NCBI RefSeq assembly: GCF_011927785.1
Contig: NZ_JAATJK010000001.1
Span: forward strand, 6,698,501 to 6,762,500
From: Micromonospora profundi
GTDB taxonomy: Bacteria > Actinomycetota > Actinomycetes > Mycobacteriales > Micromonosporaceae
Length of the DNA: 64,000 bases
Direction: 5' to 3'
Under the pieces are notes generated by a model. The model was not told the origin of the DNA. It was given only the letters and a program-made list of their open reading frames with translations, and did not search any database. Below are positions 20,469 to 28,272 of the stretch, one piece after another. A program made the position numbers and the translations under genes. The number at the start of each line of letters is the position of its first letter. The stretch's first letter is position 1.

Positions 20469-21491
20469 ATGCTCATCAGCCAGCGACCCTCCCTCTCCGA
20501 GGAGTCGATCAACGAGACCCGGTCGCGGTTCGCCATCGAGCCGCTGGAGCCGGGCTTCGGCTACACCCTGGGCAACTCGCTGCGGCGCACGCTGCTGTCG
20601 TCGATCCCGGGTGCGGCGGTCACCTCGATCAAGATCGACGGCGTGCTGCACGAGTTCACCACGATCCCCGGTGTCAAGGAGGACGTGGTCGAGCTCGTCA
20701 TGAACATCAAGGAGCTGTGCGTCAGCTCCGAGCACGACGAGCCGGTCAGCATGTACCTGCGCAAGCAGGGTCCGGGCGACGTCACCGCGGGCGACATCCA
20801 GCCCCCGGCCGGCGTCTCGGTGCACAACCCGGACCTGAAGCTCGCCACCCTCAACGGCAAGGGCCGGCTCGACATGGAGCTGACCGTCGAGCGGGGCCGG
20901 GGCTACGTGACGGCTGCGCAGAACAAGCAGTCCGGCGCCGAGATCGGCCGGATCCCTGTCGACTCGATCTACTCGCCGGTGCTGAAGGTGACGTACCGCG
21001 TCGAGGCGACCCGTGTCGAGCAGCGCACCGACTTCGACCGGCTGATCATCGACGTCGAGACCAAGCCGTCGATGGGTCCGCGTACGGCCCTGGCGTCGGC
21101 CGGTTCGACGCTTGTGGAGCTGTTCGGTCTGGCTCGGGAGCTTGACGAGACCGCCGAGGGCATCGACATCGGGCCGTCCCCGCAGGACGCTCAGCTGGCG
21201 GCGGACCTCGCCCTGCCGATCGAGGAGCTGGACCTCACCGTCCGCTCCTACAACTGCCTCAAGCGCGAGGGCATCAACTCCGTTGGTGAGCTCATCGGGC
21301 GTACCGAGGCCGACCTCCTCGACATCCGCAACTTCGGTCAGAAGTCGATCGACGAGGTCAAGATGAAGCTCGCCGGGATGGGTCTTGGGCTGAAGGACTC
21401 GGCCCCGAACTTCGACCCGGCGAACGTCGTGGACACCTTCGGCGAGGCCGACTACGACACCGACGACTACCGCGAGACCGAGCAGCTCTAG
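20469..21491 (+). CDS. rpoA: RNA polymerase alpha subunit
   Basis: Alpha dimers nucleate RNA polymerase assembly and contact activators and UP elements. The 340-residue product has the N-terminal assembly domain ([20 protein letters not shown] near residues 20-39). After an acidic linker comes the C-terminal domain, with [20 protein letters not shown] and [23 protein letters not shown] 20469 has a GAAGAGAAGAGAAAAG purine-rich site. rplQ follows after 34 nt. Confidence 0.97.
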   Translation: MLISQRPSLSEESINETRSRFAIEPLEPGFGYTLGNSLRRTLLSSIPGAAVTSIKIDGVLHEFTTIPGVKEDVVELVMNIKELCVSSEHDEPVSMYLRKQGPGDVTAGDIQPPAGVSVHNPDLKLATLNGKGRLDMELTVERGRGYVTAAQNKQSGAEIGRIPVDSIYSPVLKVTYRVEATRVEQRTDFDRLIIDVETKPSMGPRTALASAGSTLVELFGLARELDETAEGIDIGPSPQDAQLAADLALPIEELDLTVRSYNCLKREGINSVGELIGRTEADLLDIRNFGQKSIDEVKMKLAGMGLGLKDSAPNFDPANVVDTFGEADYDTDDYRETEQL

Positions 21492-21525
21492 TCCGCGCTG
21501 CCGCCACAACTGAGGAGCACCAAAA

Positions 21526-22083
21526 ATGCCCACGCCCACCAAGGGCCCCCGCCTCGGCGGCAGCCCCTCGCACGAGCGGCTGATGCTGGCGAACCTGGCC
21601 ACCGCGCTGTTCCAGCACGGCAAGATCCAGACCACCGAGACGAAGGCCCGGCGGCTGCGCCCGCTGGCCGAGCAGCTCATCACCAAGGCCAAGCGCGGTG
21701 ACCTCGCCTCGCGGCGGCGGGTGCTGGGTGTCGTCAAGGACAAGGACGTTGTCTACGCCCTGTTCGACCAGATCGCGCCCCGGTACTCCAACCGCCCCGG
21801 CGGTTACACCCGGATCGTGAAGACCGGTCCCCGCAAGGGCGACAACGCGCCGATGGCGATCATCGAGCTGGTCGAGGAGCTTCAGGTCGCCGAGCCCAAG
21901 GTGAACAAGAAGACCGCGGCCCGCAAGGCTGCGCAGCAGGACAAGGTCGAGGCGCTCGCCCCGGCCGACGAGGCCCCGAAGTCGGCCCCGGCCGACCAGG
22001 ACTCCGAGGCGCCGGTGTCGGCGTCCGGTGACACCGACGCCGCCCGCGAGGACAGCGACGAAGCCACCGAGAACAAGGCCTGA
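21526..22083 (+). CDS. rplQ: 50S ribosomal protein L17 with acidic/Ala-rich tail
   Basis: L17 is a 50S protein next to the tunnel exit. The core (residues 1 to about 122) starts [20 protein letters not shown] and contains the [20 protein letters not shown] region. The protein is 185 residues, about 60 longer than the common form, because of a low-complexity Ala/Glu/Asp/Pro tail seen in many actinobacteria. It ends the alpha operon, and a strong terminator follows 12 nt downstream. Confidence 0.96.
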   Translation: MPTPTKGPRLGGSPSHERLMLANLATALFQHGKIQTTETKARRLRPLAEQLITKAKRGDLASRRRVLGVVKDKDVVYALFDQIAPRYSNRPGGYTRIVKTGPRKGDNAPMAIIELVEELQVAEPKVNKKTAARKAAQQDKVEALAPADEAPKSAPADQDSEAPVSASGDTDAAREDSDEATENKA

Positions 22084-22094
22084 TCAAGGGCAAC

Positions 22095-22132
22095 GTCGGG
22101 CCCGGCACCCCCATCGGGGTGCCGGGCCCGAC
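22095..22132 (+). terminator. 17-bp perfect terminator hairpin after rplQ
   Basis: Arms 22095-22111 and 22116-22132 pair perfectly over 17 bp with a CATC loop. It begins 12 nt after the rplQ stop and ends 19 nt before truA. It probably ends most transcription of the ribosomal cluster, leaving truA to be expressed by read-through. Confidence 0.8.
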
Positions 22133-22151
22133 CCATGACAGGAGGTACGAG

Positions 22152-23000
22152 GTGGACGAGCGGATCCGGCTGCGGCTGGACGTCTCGTACGACGGTGCGG
22201 ACTTCTCCGGCTGGGCTGCCCAGCCGACCCGGCGCACCGTCGCCGGGGTGCTCGTCGAGACCCTGGACCTGGTCCTCGGCGCCGGCACGGCAACCGGATT
22301 GACGGTGGCCGGGCGGACCGACGCGGGGGTGCACGCCACAGGTCAGGTCTGCCACCTCGACCTTCCCGTCGACGTGTGGCGGCAGCACGAGGGACGGCTG
22401 CTGCGTCGGTTGGCACGGCTGCTTCCCACCGACGTGCGGGTGACGGCGATGACCGAGGTGCCCGCCGACTTCGACGCCCGCTTCTCGGCCACCTTCCGGC
22501 GCTACGAGTACCGGGTCACCGACGCGGTGTTCGGTGCCGAGCCGCTGCGCCGGCACGAGGTGTTGGCCTGGCCGAGGCCGCTGGATCTGGCCGCGCTCAA
22601 CGCGGCGGCGACCGGCCTGGTGGGAGAGCACGACTTCGCCGCGTACTGCCGGCGCAAGGAGAACGCGACGACGCTGCGCGAGGTGACCCGGCTGGACTGG
22701 CGCCGGGAGCCGGACGGCATCCTGGTCGCCACCGTGCAGGCGGACGCGTTCTGCCAGGCGATGGTGCGCAGCCTGGTGGGGGCGATGCTGGTGGCCGGGG
22801 ACGGCCGCCGCCCGGTCGAGTGGCCGGGCAGTCTGCTGACCCGCCAGGAACGCTCCAGCGAGGTGACTGTGGCGCCCGCGCACGGGTTGACACTGGTGGC
22901 GGTCGGTTACCCGGCCGACCCGACCGAGTACGCCCGCCGCGCCGACCTCACCCGCCGCCTGCGTGTCGCCGCCGAAGCCTCGGCACCGGTCGAAGGCTGA
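22152..23000 (+). CDS. truA: tRNA pseudouridine(38-40) synthase
   Basis: TruA isomerises uridines 38-40 in the anticodon stem of many tRNAs. The 282-residue product has the catalytic motif GRTDAGVHATGQ with its essential Asp near residue 58, the N-terminal LDVSYDGADFSGWAAQP and the RRYEYRV segment. GTG 22152 is chosen for its AGGAGG site 6-11 nt upstream; an ATG at 22119 lies inside the terminator hairpin. Location after rplQ is typical of actinobacteria. Confidence 0.93.
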   Translation: MDERIRLRLDVSYDGADFSGWAAQPTRRTVAGVLVETLDLVLGAGTATGLTVAGRTDAGVHATGQVCHLDLPVDVWRQHEGRLLRRLARLLPTDVRVTAMTEVPADFDARFSATFRRYEYRVTDAVFGAEPLRRHEVLAWPRPLDLAALNAAATGLVGEHDFAAYCRRKENATTLREVTRLDWRREPDGILVATVQADAFCQAMVRSLVGAMLVAGDGRRPVEWPGSLLTRQERSSEVTVAPAHGLTLVAVGYPADPTEYARRADLTRRLRVAAEASAPVEG

Positions 23001-23009
23001 CCAAACGAC

Positions 23010-23043
23010 GACGGGTGTGCCACCGGTCGGCGGCACACCCGTC
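23010..23043. terminator. Bidirectional terminator between truA and a convergent gene
   Basis: Arms 23010-23021 and 23032-23043 pair perfectly over 12 bp around a 10-nt loop. It lies in the 56-nt gap between the convergent truA (+) and the membrane protein gene ending at 23057 (-), so it can serve both. Confidence 0.7.
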
Positions 23044-23056
23044 AAACGGGCTCGCG

Positions 23057-24115
23057 TCAGTCGCCCGGCAACTCGTCGTCGTCGCCGCTCTGGCTGCCGC
23101 TGCCCTCGGTGGGCGCCGGCGTCGGCTGTACGGCCATCGCGGTGTCGGCCCGGCGTTGCAGCACGCCCCGGCTGAGGTGCACCTCGATCATGTCGAACAG
23201 CACCTCCCGGATCTTGGCGTCGCCGGACTTCACGGCGGCCCCGTCGGCGCGGACCACCAGGGCGTACGCCAGGTAGTGCCCGCGGACCTGCCAGCCGACC
23301 CGCGCCGGTGCGCTTGTCAGCGCGTCGGTGCCGTCGTCGTCGCCGGTGGTCAGACCCCGGAAGCGGCCCTGCCGTTCGTCGAGCAGTTGCCGGAGCCGGT
23401 CGCGGGTCCGTTCCGCGCTGACCTTGTCGGTGAGGTTGAACAGGCCCGTGGTGACCAGGTGGTCGCCGCTCGGGGATCGCAGGGTGGCCCGTACGACCTG
23501 GTTGCAGCCGAGGCGGACCAGCAGGTCGGCCACCTCGCCGGTGGCGGCGACGGCGCAACTGCCGCTGGACTGCGTCTTGAGCACCTGGTAGGCGGGCTGG
23601 CCGTCGGCGAGCTTCAGCTGCTTGCCGGGAAAGAGTTCCTTGGCGGTGAGCGGGGCCTGGTCGGTGTCCCGGGAGTCGAGGTCCTGTCGCTGGGCGGGGG
23701 TGGGCGCGGCGGCGTTCGGCTGGAGCGTCGGGGTGGTCTGGGGCTCCTGGTTGCGGTCCGCCAGCAGAGCGGCGGCGCCCAGGCCGCAGAGGGCGAGCAG
23801 GACCAGGACGGCGGCACCGCCGACGACCGCCTGCCAGAGTCGTCCGCCGCTGCGTCGGGTGGACGGATCCACCGGCTGGGCGGAGGTGTAGACCTGACCG
23901 AGCGGCGGGCTGGCCGGGGTGGCGGCGCGGGCGGCCTGTGGTGGTTGCGTCGAGGGCAGCATCAACTGGTTCGGCCGGGGCAGCGACGGGGCCGGAAAGC
24001 GCGACGGGGAAGGCCCGGCCGCCGGCGGTGGCCCGGCACCGAGCGCGGGCAGGTCGGACCCGGGCTCCGGGTACTCCTCGAATGCGTCCTCATCGGACTC
24101 GTACCGATACACCAT
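23057..24115 (-). CDS. Proline-rich single-pass membrane protein, extracytoplasmic C-terminal domain
   Basis: Not recognised as a named family. A cytoplasmic Pro/Ala-rich segment of about 90 residues is followed by one membrane helix (VVGGAAVLVLLALCGLGAAA, about residues 100-119). An extracytoplasmic domain of about 200 residues comes next, with two cysteines (GSCAV and LGCNQV) that could form a disulphide, then a tail rich in Pro, Ser and Asp. The ATG at 24115 gives 352 residues starting MVYRYESDEDAF. An ATG at 24136 with a better AAAGGGA ribosome site would add 7 residues. It is convergent with truA and divergent from the methyltransferase at 24217. A cell-envelope role is inferred from topology only. 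Confidence 0.75.
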   Translation of the reverse strand: MVYRYESDEDAFEEYPEPGSDLPALGAGPPPAAGPSPSRFPAPSLPRPNQLMLPSTQPPQAARAATPASPPLGQVYTSAQPVDPSTRRSGGRLWQAVVGGAAVLVLLALCGLGAAALLADRNQEPQTTPTLQPNAAAPTPAQRQDLDSRDTDQAPLTAKELFPGKQLKLADGQPAYQVLKTQSSGSCAVAATGEVADLLVRLGCNQVVRATLRSPSGDHLVTTGLFNLTDKVSAERTRDRLRQLLDERQGRFRGLTTGDDDGTDALTSAPARVGWQVRGHYLAYALVVRADGAAVKSGDAKIREVLFDMIEVHLSRGVLQRRADTAMAVQPTPAPTEGSGSQSGDDDELPGD

Positions 24116-24216
24116 GTTGCCCAGAGTAGGAGCCATTGTCCCTTTAGGGGCAATAATGGGGAATGTGCATGTGGGCCGTGTCGTGAGCATGCCGAGCCGG
24201 TGCGAGAATTGCCGAC
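24116..24216. promoter_or_regulatory. Divergent promoter region with an AT-rich hairpin
   Basis: This 101-nt gap separates two divergent genes. ATTGTCCC at 24135-24142 can pair with GGGGCAAT at 24147-24154 (one G-T pair, TTTA loop), followed by AATAATGGGGAAT. This is unusually AT-rich for the window and is the likely promoter/operator zone. I cannot assign -35 and -10 boxes with confidence. If the longer ATG at 24136 is used, the left arm lies in the coding sequence. Confidence 0.4.
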
Positions 24217-24822
24217 GTGACCGGCGACCACTACTTCAGCGCTCAACCCGCAAGCGAAGCCCCGGCGCGCGAGGTCGAGTTCACCGTCGCCGACCGCGAC
24301 TACCGGCTCGGCTCGGCCGGCGGGGTCTTCTCCGCCAGCCGCCTCGACCCCGGCACCGCCGTACTCCTGCGCAAGGCAGACCTTCCCGCCGCCGACACCA
24401 CAGGTGACCTGCTCGACCTCGGCTGCGGGTTCGGCCCGATCGCCTGCGTGCTCGCCGACCTGGCACCGGCGAGCACCGTCTGGGCGGTCGACGTCAACGC
24501 CCGCGCCCGCGAACTCACCGAAGCCAACGCGGCCCGGGTTAACGCCGCCGACCGGGTCCTGGTCCGCGCGCCGGACGACGTGCCGGCGGAGGTTCGATTC
24601 GCCCAGCTCTGGTCCAACCCACCCATCCGGATCGGCAAGGACGACCTGCACGAGTTGTTGCGGCGCTGGCTTCCCCGGCTCGCTCCGGACGGCGTCGGCT
24701 GGCTTGTCGTCGCCCGCCACCTCGGCGGCGACTCGCTGCACCGCTGGCTCACCGACGAGGGCTGGCAGGTCGAGCGGTACGCCAGCCAGAAGGGGTTCCG
24801 GGTGCTGCGGGTCACCCGGTAA
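24217..24822 (+). CDS. RsmC-like class I methyltransferase
   Basis: This 201-residue SAM-dependent methyltransferase has motif I DLGCGFGPIACVLA at about residues 68-81, an acidic residue after beta-2 (WAVDVNARA) and the motif IV SNPPIRIG near residue 130. The NPP form is typical of N6/N2 base methyltransferases such as RsmC/RlmG (16S or 23S rRNA guanine-N2). The single-domain size and the N-terminal GVFSASRLDPGTAVLL also fit the short actinobacterial RsmC-like form. The GTG start at 24217 follows a weak site. The exact rRNA target is not determined. Confidence 0.8.
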   Translation: MTGDHYFSAQPASEAPAREVEFTVADRDYRLGSAGGVFSASRLDPGTAVLLRKADLPAADTTGDLLDLGCGFGPIACVLADLAPASTVWAVDVNARARELTEANAARVNAADRVLVRAPDDVPAEVRFAQLWSNPPIRIGKDDLHELLRRWLPRLAPDGVGWLVVARHLGGDSLHRWLTDEGWQVERYASQKGFRVLRVTR

Positions 24823-24862
24823 TTGGATGTCCCCCCGGCCCGCGCTGGGGCAGTATCCCGGC

Positions 24863-26542
24863 GTGGGATACGTGGACGTGGCAGCGGTCGGGCACATCCT
24901 GCCCGACGGTCGGGAACTCTTCGCCGACGTGTCGTTCCGGGTCGGTGAGGGCAGCAAGGTCGCCCTTGTCGGGCCGAACGGCGCGGGAAAGACGACGCTG
25001 CTGAGGATGGTCGCCGGTGACCTGCCGGTGCGTACCGGCGCCGTCGCGCGCGCCGGCGGGCTGGGCGTGATGCGCCAGTTCATCGGCATGATCGGCGACG
25101 AGACGACACTCGCCGACCTGGCGCTGTCGCTCGCCCCGCCACTGCTGCGCGACGCCGGCCGCCGGCTCGCCGAGACCGAGGCGGCCATGCGGGCGGCCGA
25201 GGTCCGCGGCAAGTTCAGCAGCGCCGCAGGCAAGGCACAGTTGGCGTACGCCGACGCGCTGGGCGCCTGGGGCGAAGCCGGCGGCTACGACGCCGAGGTG
25301 CTCTTCGACACCGTCGCCACCATCGTGCTCGACAAGCCCTGGGACGCAGTCCGGGACCGGCCGGTGCGCACCCTCTCCGGCGGGCAGCAGAAGCGCTTCG
25401 CGTTGGAGTTGCTGCTGCGCGGCCCGGACGAGGTGCTGCTGCTCGACGAACCGGACAACTTCCTCGACGTACCCGGCAAACGCTGGCTGGAGGCGCGGCT
25501 GCGCGAGTCGGTCAAATCGGTGCTCTACGTCTCGCACGACCGGGAACTGCTGGCACAGACCGCCGACCGGGTGGTCGCCGTGGAGGGTGGCAGCGCCTGG
25601 GTGCACCCGGGTGGCTTCGCCAGCTGGCACGAGGCCCGGACGAACCGGCACGCACGCCTCGACGAGCTGCGTCGACGCTGGGACGAGGAGCACCAGAAGC
25701 TGCGCGAGCTGATGCTGATGTACAAGCAGAAGGCGGCGTACAACGACGGGTTGGCCTCGCGCTACCAGGCCGCGCAGACCCGGTTGCGCAAGTTCGAGGA
25801 GGCCGGGCCGCCGCCCGTACCCCCGAAGGACCAGGACATCCGGATGCGGCTGACCGGCGGGCGGACCGGCAAGCGCGCGGTCATCTGCGACCAGCTGGAG
25901 CTCGACGGCCTGACGTTCCCCTTCGACCTGGAGATCTGGTACGGCGACCGGGTGGCGGTGCTCGGTGCCAACGGCACCGGCAAGTCGCACTTCCTGCGGC
26001 TGCTGGCCCGGGGCGGCACCGACCCCGACCCGGCCAACGGGCCGGTCGACGGTGCGGGCGCGCTCGCCCCGGTGGCGCACGAGGGCACTGCCCGGCTGGG
26101 TGCCCGGGTCCGCCCCGGGCACTTCTCCCAGACACACGACCGGCCGGAGCTGACGGACAGGACGCTTGTCGAGATCCTGTGGCGGGGCGACGAGCACCGC
26201 ACCGGGATGGACCGGCACGCGGCGATGGGGGTGCTCAGCCGCTACGAACTGGCCGCGCAGGGCGACCAGCGCTTCGGCACTCTCTCCGGCGGGCAGCAGG
26301 CCCGATTCCTGGTGCTGCTGCTGGAGCTGTCCGGGGCGACCCTGCTGCTGCTCGACGAACCCACCGACAACCTCGACCTGGCCAGCGCGGAGGCACTGGA
26401 GGCGGGCCTGAACGCCTTTGAGGGGACGGTGGTGGCCGTCACCCACGACCGCTGGTTCACCCGCTCGTTCGACCGGTTCGTGCTGTTCCGGGGCGACAGC
26501 GAGGTGGTGGAGACCCCGGAGCCGGTCTGGGACGTGGGCTGA
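24863..26542 (+). CDS. ABC-F family ATP-binding protein
   Basis: This 559-residue protein has two ABC ATPase domains and no membrane segments, as in ABC-F translation factors. Walker A motifs are GPNGAGKTT near residue 36 and GANGTGKSH near 368; signatures are LSGGQQKRF near 171 and LSGGQQARF near 474. The inter-domain linker (about 270-320) is helical and charged (RRRWDEEHQKLRELMLMYKQ). ABC-F proteins act on the ribosome, some protecting it from antibiotics; which subfamily this is cannot be told by eye. GTG 24863 fits MGYVDVAAVGHILPDG; it lies 40 nt after the methyltransferase gene. Confidence 0.87.
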   Translation: MGYVDVAAVGHILPDGRELFADVSFRVGEGSKVALVGPNGAGKTTLLRMVAGDLPVRTGAVARAGGLGVMRQFIGMIGDETTLADLALSLAPPLLRDAGRRLAETEAAMRAAEVRGKFSSAAGKAQLAYADALGAWGEAGGYDAEVLFDTVATIVLDKPWDAVRDRPVRTLSGGQQKRFALELLLRGPDEVLLLDEPDNFLDVPGKRWLEARLRESVKSVLYVSHDRELLAQTADRVVAVEGGSAWVHPGGFASWHEARTNRHARLDELRRRWDEEHQKLRELMLMYKQKAAYNDGLASRYQAAQTRLRKFEEAGPPPVPPKDQDIRMRLTGGRTGKRAVICDQLELDGLTFPFDLEIWYGDRVAVLGANGTGKSHFLRLLARGGTDPDPANGPVDGAGALAPVAHEGTARLGARVRPGHFSQTHDRPELTDRTLVEILWRGDEHRTGMDRHAAMGVLSRYELAAQGDQRFGTLSGGQQARFLVLLLELSGATLLLLDEPTDNLDLASAEALEAGLNAFEGTVVAVTHDRWFTRSFDRFVLFRGDSEVVETPEPVWDVG

Positions 26543-26543
26543 G

Positions 26544-26600
26544 AGCGAAGGAAGGGCCCCTTACTAACGCCAGGCGTTAGTAAGGGGCCCTTCCTTCGCT
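26544..26600. repeat. 57-nt perfect palindrome (28-bp arms)
   Basis: Bases 26544-26571 are the exact reverse complement of 26573-26600, with one base (A 26572) between. It starts 1 nt after the ABC-F stop and ends 18 nt before the aldo/keto reductase start. As RNA it would be an extremely stable terminator or barrier. The perfect 28-bp arms and the sequence style (AAGGAAGGGCCCCTT) resemble palindromes I recall as abundant in Micromonospora genomes, so it may be a dispersed repeat family rather than a one-off terminator. Confidence 0.85.
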
Positions 26601-26618
26601 GGGCATAGGGTGGATCTC

Positions 26619-27572
26619 GTGACTGAGATGACCTATCGCCGGCTGGGCGACTCCGGGCTCGTGGTGTCCGTCGTCGGCATCGGCTGCAACAACTTCGGCC
26701 GCAAGCTCGACCTCGACGGCACCCGCGCGGTGGTGGACGCCGCCCTGGACGCCGGGATCACCCTTTTCGACACCGCCGACATCTACGGCGAGCCGCAGGG
26801 CAGCTCCGAGGAACTGCTCGGGCAGGCCCTCAAGGGTCGTCGCGACGACGTCGTGGTGGCCACCAAGTTCGGCATGGACATGAACGGCCTCAACGGGCCG
26901 GACTTCGGTGCCCGGGGCGCGCGGCGCTACATCGCCCGCGCAGTGGAGGCGTCGCTGCGCCGGCTCGGCACCGACCACATCGACCTCTACCAGATGCACG
27001 AGCCCGACCCGGGCACCCCGATCGACGAGACCCTCGCCGCTCTCGACGACCTGGTCCGCGACGGCAAGGTGCGCTACCTGGGCAACTCCAACTTCTCCGG
27101 GTGGCAGATCGCCGACGCCGACTGGGTGGCCTCGTCCAACGGTCGGTCCCGCTTCATCAGCGCGCAGAACCACTACAACCTGCTGGAGCGCTCGGTCGAG
27201 GCCGAGGTGATCCCCGCCTGCGAGCGGTTCGGCCTCGGCATGCTGCCGTTCTTCCCGCTCGCCAACGGCCTGCTCACCGGCAAGTACAAGCGCAGTGAGC
27301 AGCCTCCTGCGGGCAGTCGGCTCTCCGGCGGTGGCCGGTACGCCGAGCGCCTCGCCGCAGCCAACTGGGACACCATCGAGGCGCTTGAGGCGTACGCCGC
27401 CGAGCGGGGTCTGACGATGCTCCAGGTGGCGATCGGCGGGCTGGCCGCTCAGCCGGCGGTGACCTCGGTGATCGCCGGTGCCACCACGCCCGATCAGGTG
27501 CACGCCAACGCCGCGGCCGGCACGTGGGAGCCCAGCGACGAGGACCTGGCGGCGCTGCGCGCCATCGGCTGA
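26619..27572 (+). CDS. Aldo/keto reductase
   Basis: A TIM-barrel NADPH-dependent oxidoreductase of about 317 residues. The catalytic tetrad is visible: Asp and Tyr in FDTADIYGEPQGSSEE, Lys in VVATKFGM, and His in LYQMHEPDP. The C-terminal NADP-binding segment (TSVIAGATTPDQVHANA) is present. The GTG at 26619 has an ATAGGG site about 8 nt upstream; ATG 26628 is the alternative and gives MTYRRLGDSG. The substrate is unknown. It stands alone between the large palindrome and a bidirectional terminator. Confidence 0.9.
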   Translation: MTEMTYRRLGDSGLVVSVVGIGCNNFGRKLDLDGTRAVVDAALDAGITLFDTADIYGEPQGSSEELLGQALKGRRDDVVVATKFGMDMNGLNGPDFGARGARRYIARAVEASLRRLGTDHIDLYQMHEPDPGTPIDETLAALDDLVRDGKVRYLGNSNFSGWQIADADWVASSNGRSRFISAQNHYNLLERSVEAEVIPACERFGLGMLPFFPLANGLLTGKYKRSEQPPAGSRLSGGGRYAERLAAANWDTIEALEAYAAERGLTMLQVAIGGLAAQPAVTSVIAGATTPDQVHANAAAGTWEPSDEDLAALRAIG

Positions 27573-27605
27573 TCCCGGACGTTCGAACGCGGCATGACTC
27601 GCGTT

Positions 27606-27651
27606 CCCTGAAGTCGGGGTGGTCCGGGGCCGGAACACCCCGACTTCAGGG
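27606..27651. terminator. 16-bp bidirectional terminator
   Basis: Arms 27606-27621 and 27636-27651 pair perfectly over 16 bp around a 14-nt loop. It lies between the convergent aldo/keto reductase (+, ends 27572) and the secreted protein gene (-, ends 27657). Confidence 0.75.
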
Positions 27652-27656
27652 GCCGA

Positions 27657-28202
27657 TCAGTCGTTCTGGGTGCCGGTGCGGCGGCGACCGAACAGCATCG
27701 CCACACCCATCGCGGCGGCGGTGAGCACCAGGCCGGCAGCCGCGATCGGCCACCAACCGCCACCCGCCTCACTTCCGGAGGCACGGTTCGTGTCCGCCGT
27801 CACGGCCACCGGCGCGGGAGCCGGCGCGGTCTGTGCGACCTTCGCCTGGATGTCGGCGGTCGCCTTGCCGGGATTCGGTGCCGGAGCGGTCACCGTCACC
27901 CGCCACTTACCGGGGGAGAGCAGAGGGCCGCTGCTGTAGAAGCCCTGCCCCTCGGGTGCCGGCTCCAGTTGCACCGGGCCGATCCGCTGCCCGTCCGGAC
28001 CAGTGCCGGTGAGGACCAACCGCACCGGCTTGTCCAGCCGGTGCCCGTCGCTGTAGGTGGCCTGGATGGTCACCCCTTCGGCGCCGTCACCGGCGACCTC
28101 AAGCTTCAGCTTGCCGGTGTGCGCCGCCGCAGGGGCGGTGGAGAGCAGCGCCAGGACCAACCCGACGACCACGGCGGTGAACACCGCACGGATATGAGTC
28201 AC
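27657..28202 (-). CDS. Small secreted protein with C-terminal membrane anchor (CopC/YtkA-like)
   Basis: The 181-residue product has a signal peptide (about residues 1-28) with a good cleavage context APAAA/HTG, so the mature protein would start with histidine. A beta-rich domain of about 95 residues follows, then an Ala/Pro linker and a C-terminal helix (WWPIAAAGLVLTAAAMGVAM) with a basic tail. A mature N-terminal His is typical of copper-binding CopC proteins. The domain also resembles small YtkA-like folds, so copper binding is a suggestion only. The GTG at 28202 has a GAGGAG site upstream. Confidence 0.7.
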   Translation of the reverse strand: MTHIRAVFTAVVVGLVLALLSTAPAAAHTGKLKLEVAGDGAEGVTIQATYSDGHRLDKPVRLVLTGTGPDGQRIGPVQLEPAPEGQGFYSSGPLLSPGKWRVTVTAPAPNPGKATADIQAKVAQTAPAPAPVAVTADTNRASGSEAGGGWWPIAAAGLVLTAAAMGVAMLFGRRRTGTQND

Positions 28203-28225
28203 GGACGTCTCCTCACTGAGCTGAG

Positions 28226-28265
28226 GAGGCCCCTCCCCGACACCGAGGTGTCGGGAAGGGGCCTC
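28226..28265 (-). terminator. 18-bp terminator after the 1947-residue gene
   Basis: Arms 28226-28243 and 28248-28265 pair over 18 positions with one C-A mismatch and a CGAG loop. Read on the - strand, it follows the stop of the large secreted protein by 7 nt and precedes the small secreted protein, separating the two transcripts. Confidence 0.7.
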
Positions 28266-28272
28266 GGATGGA

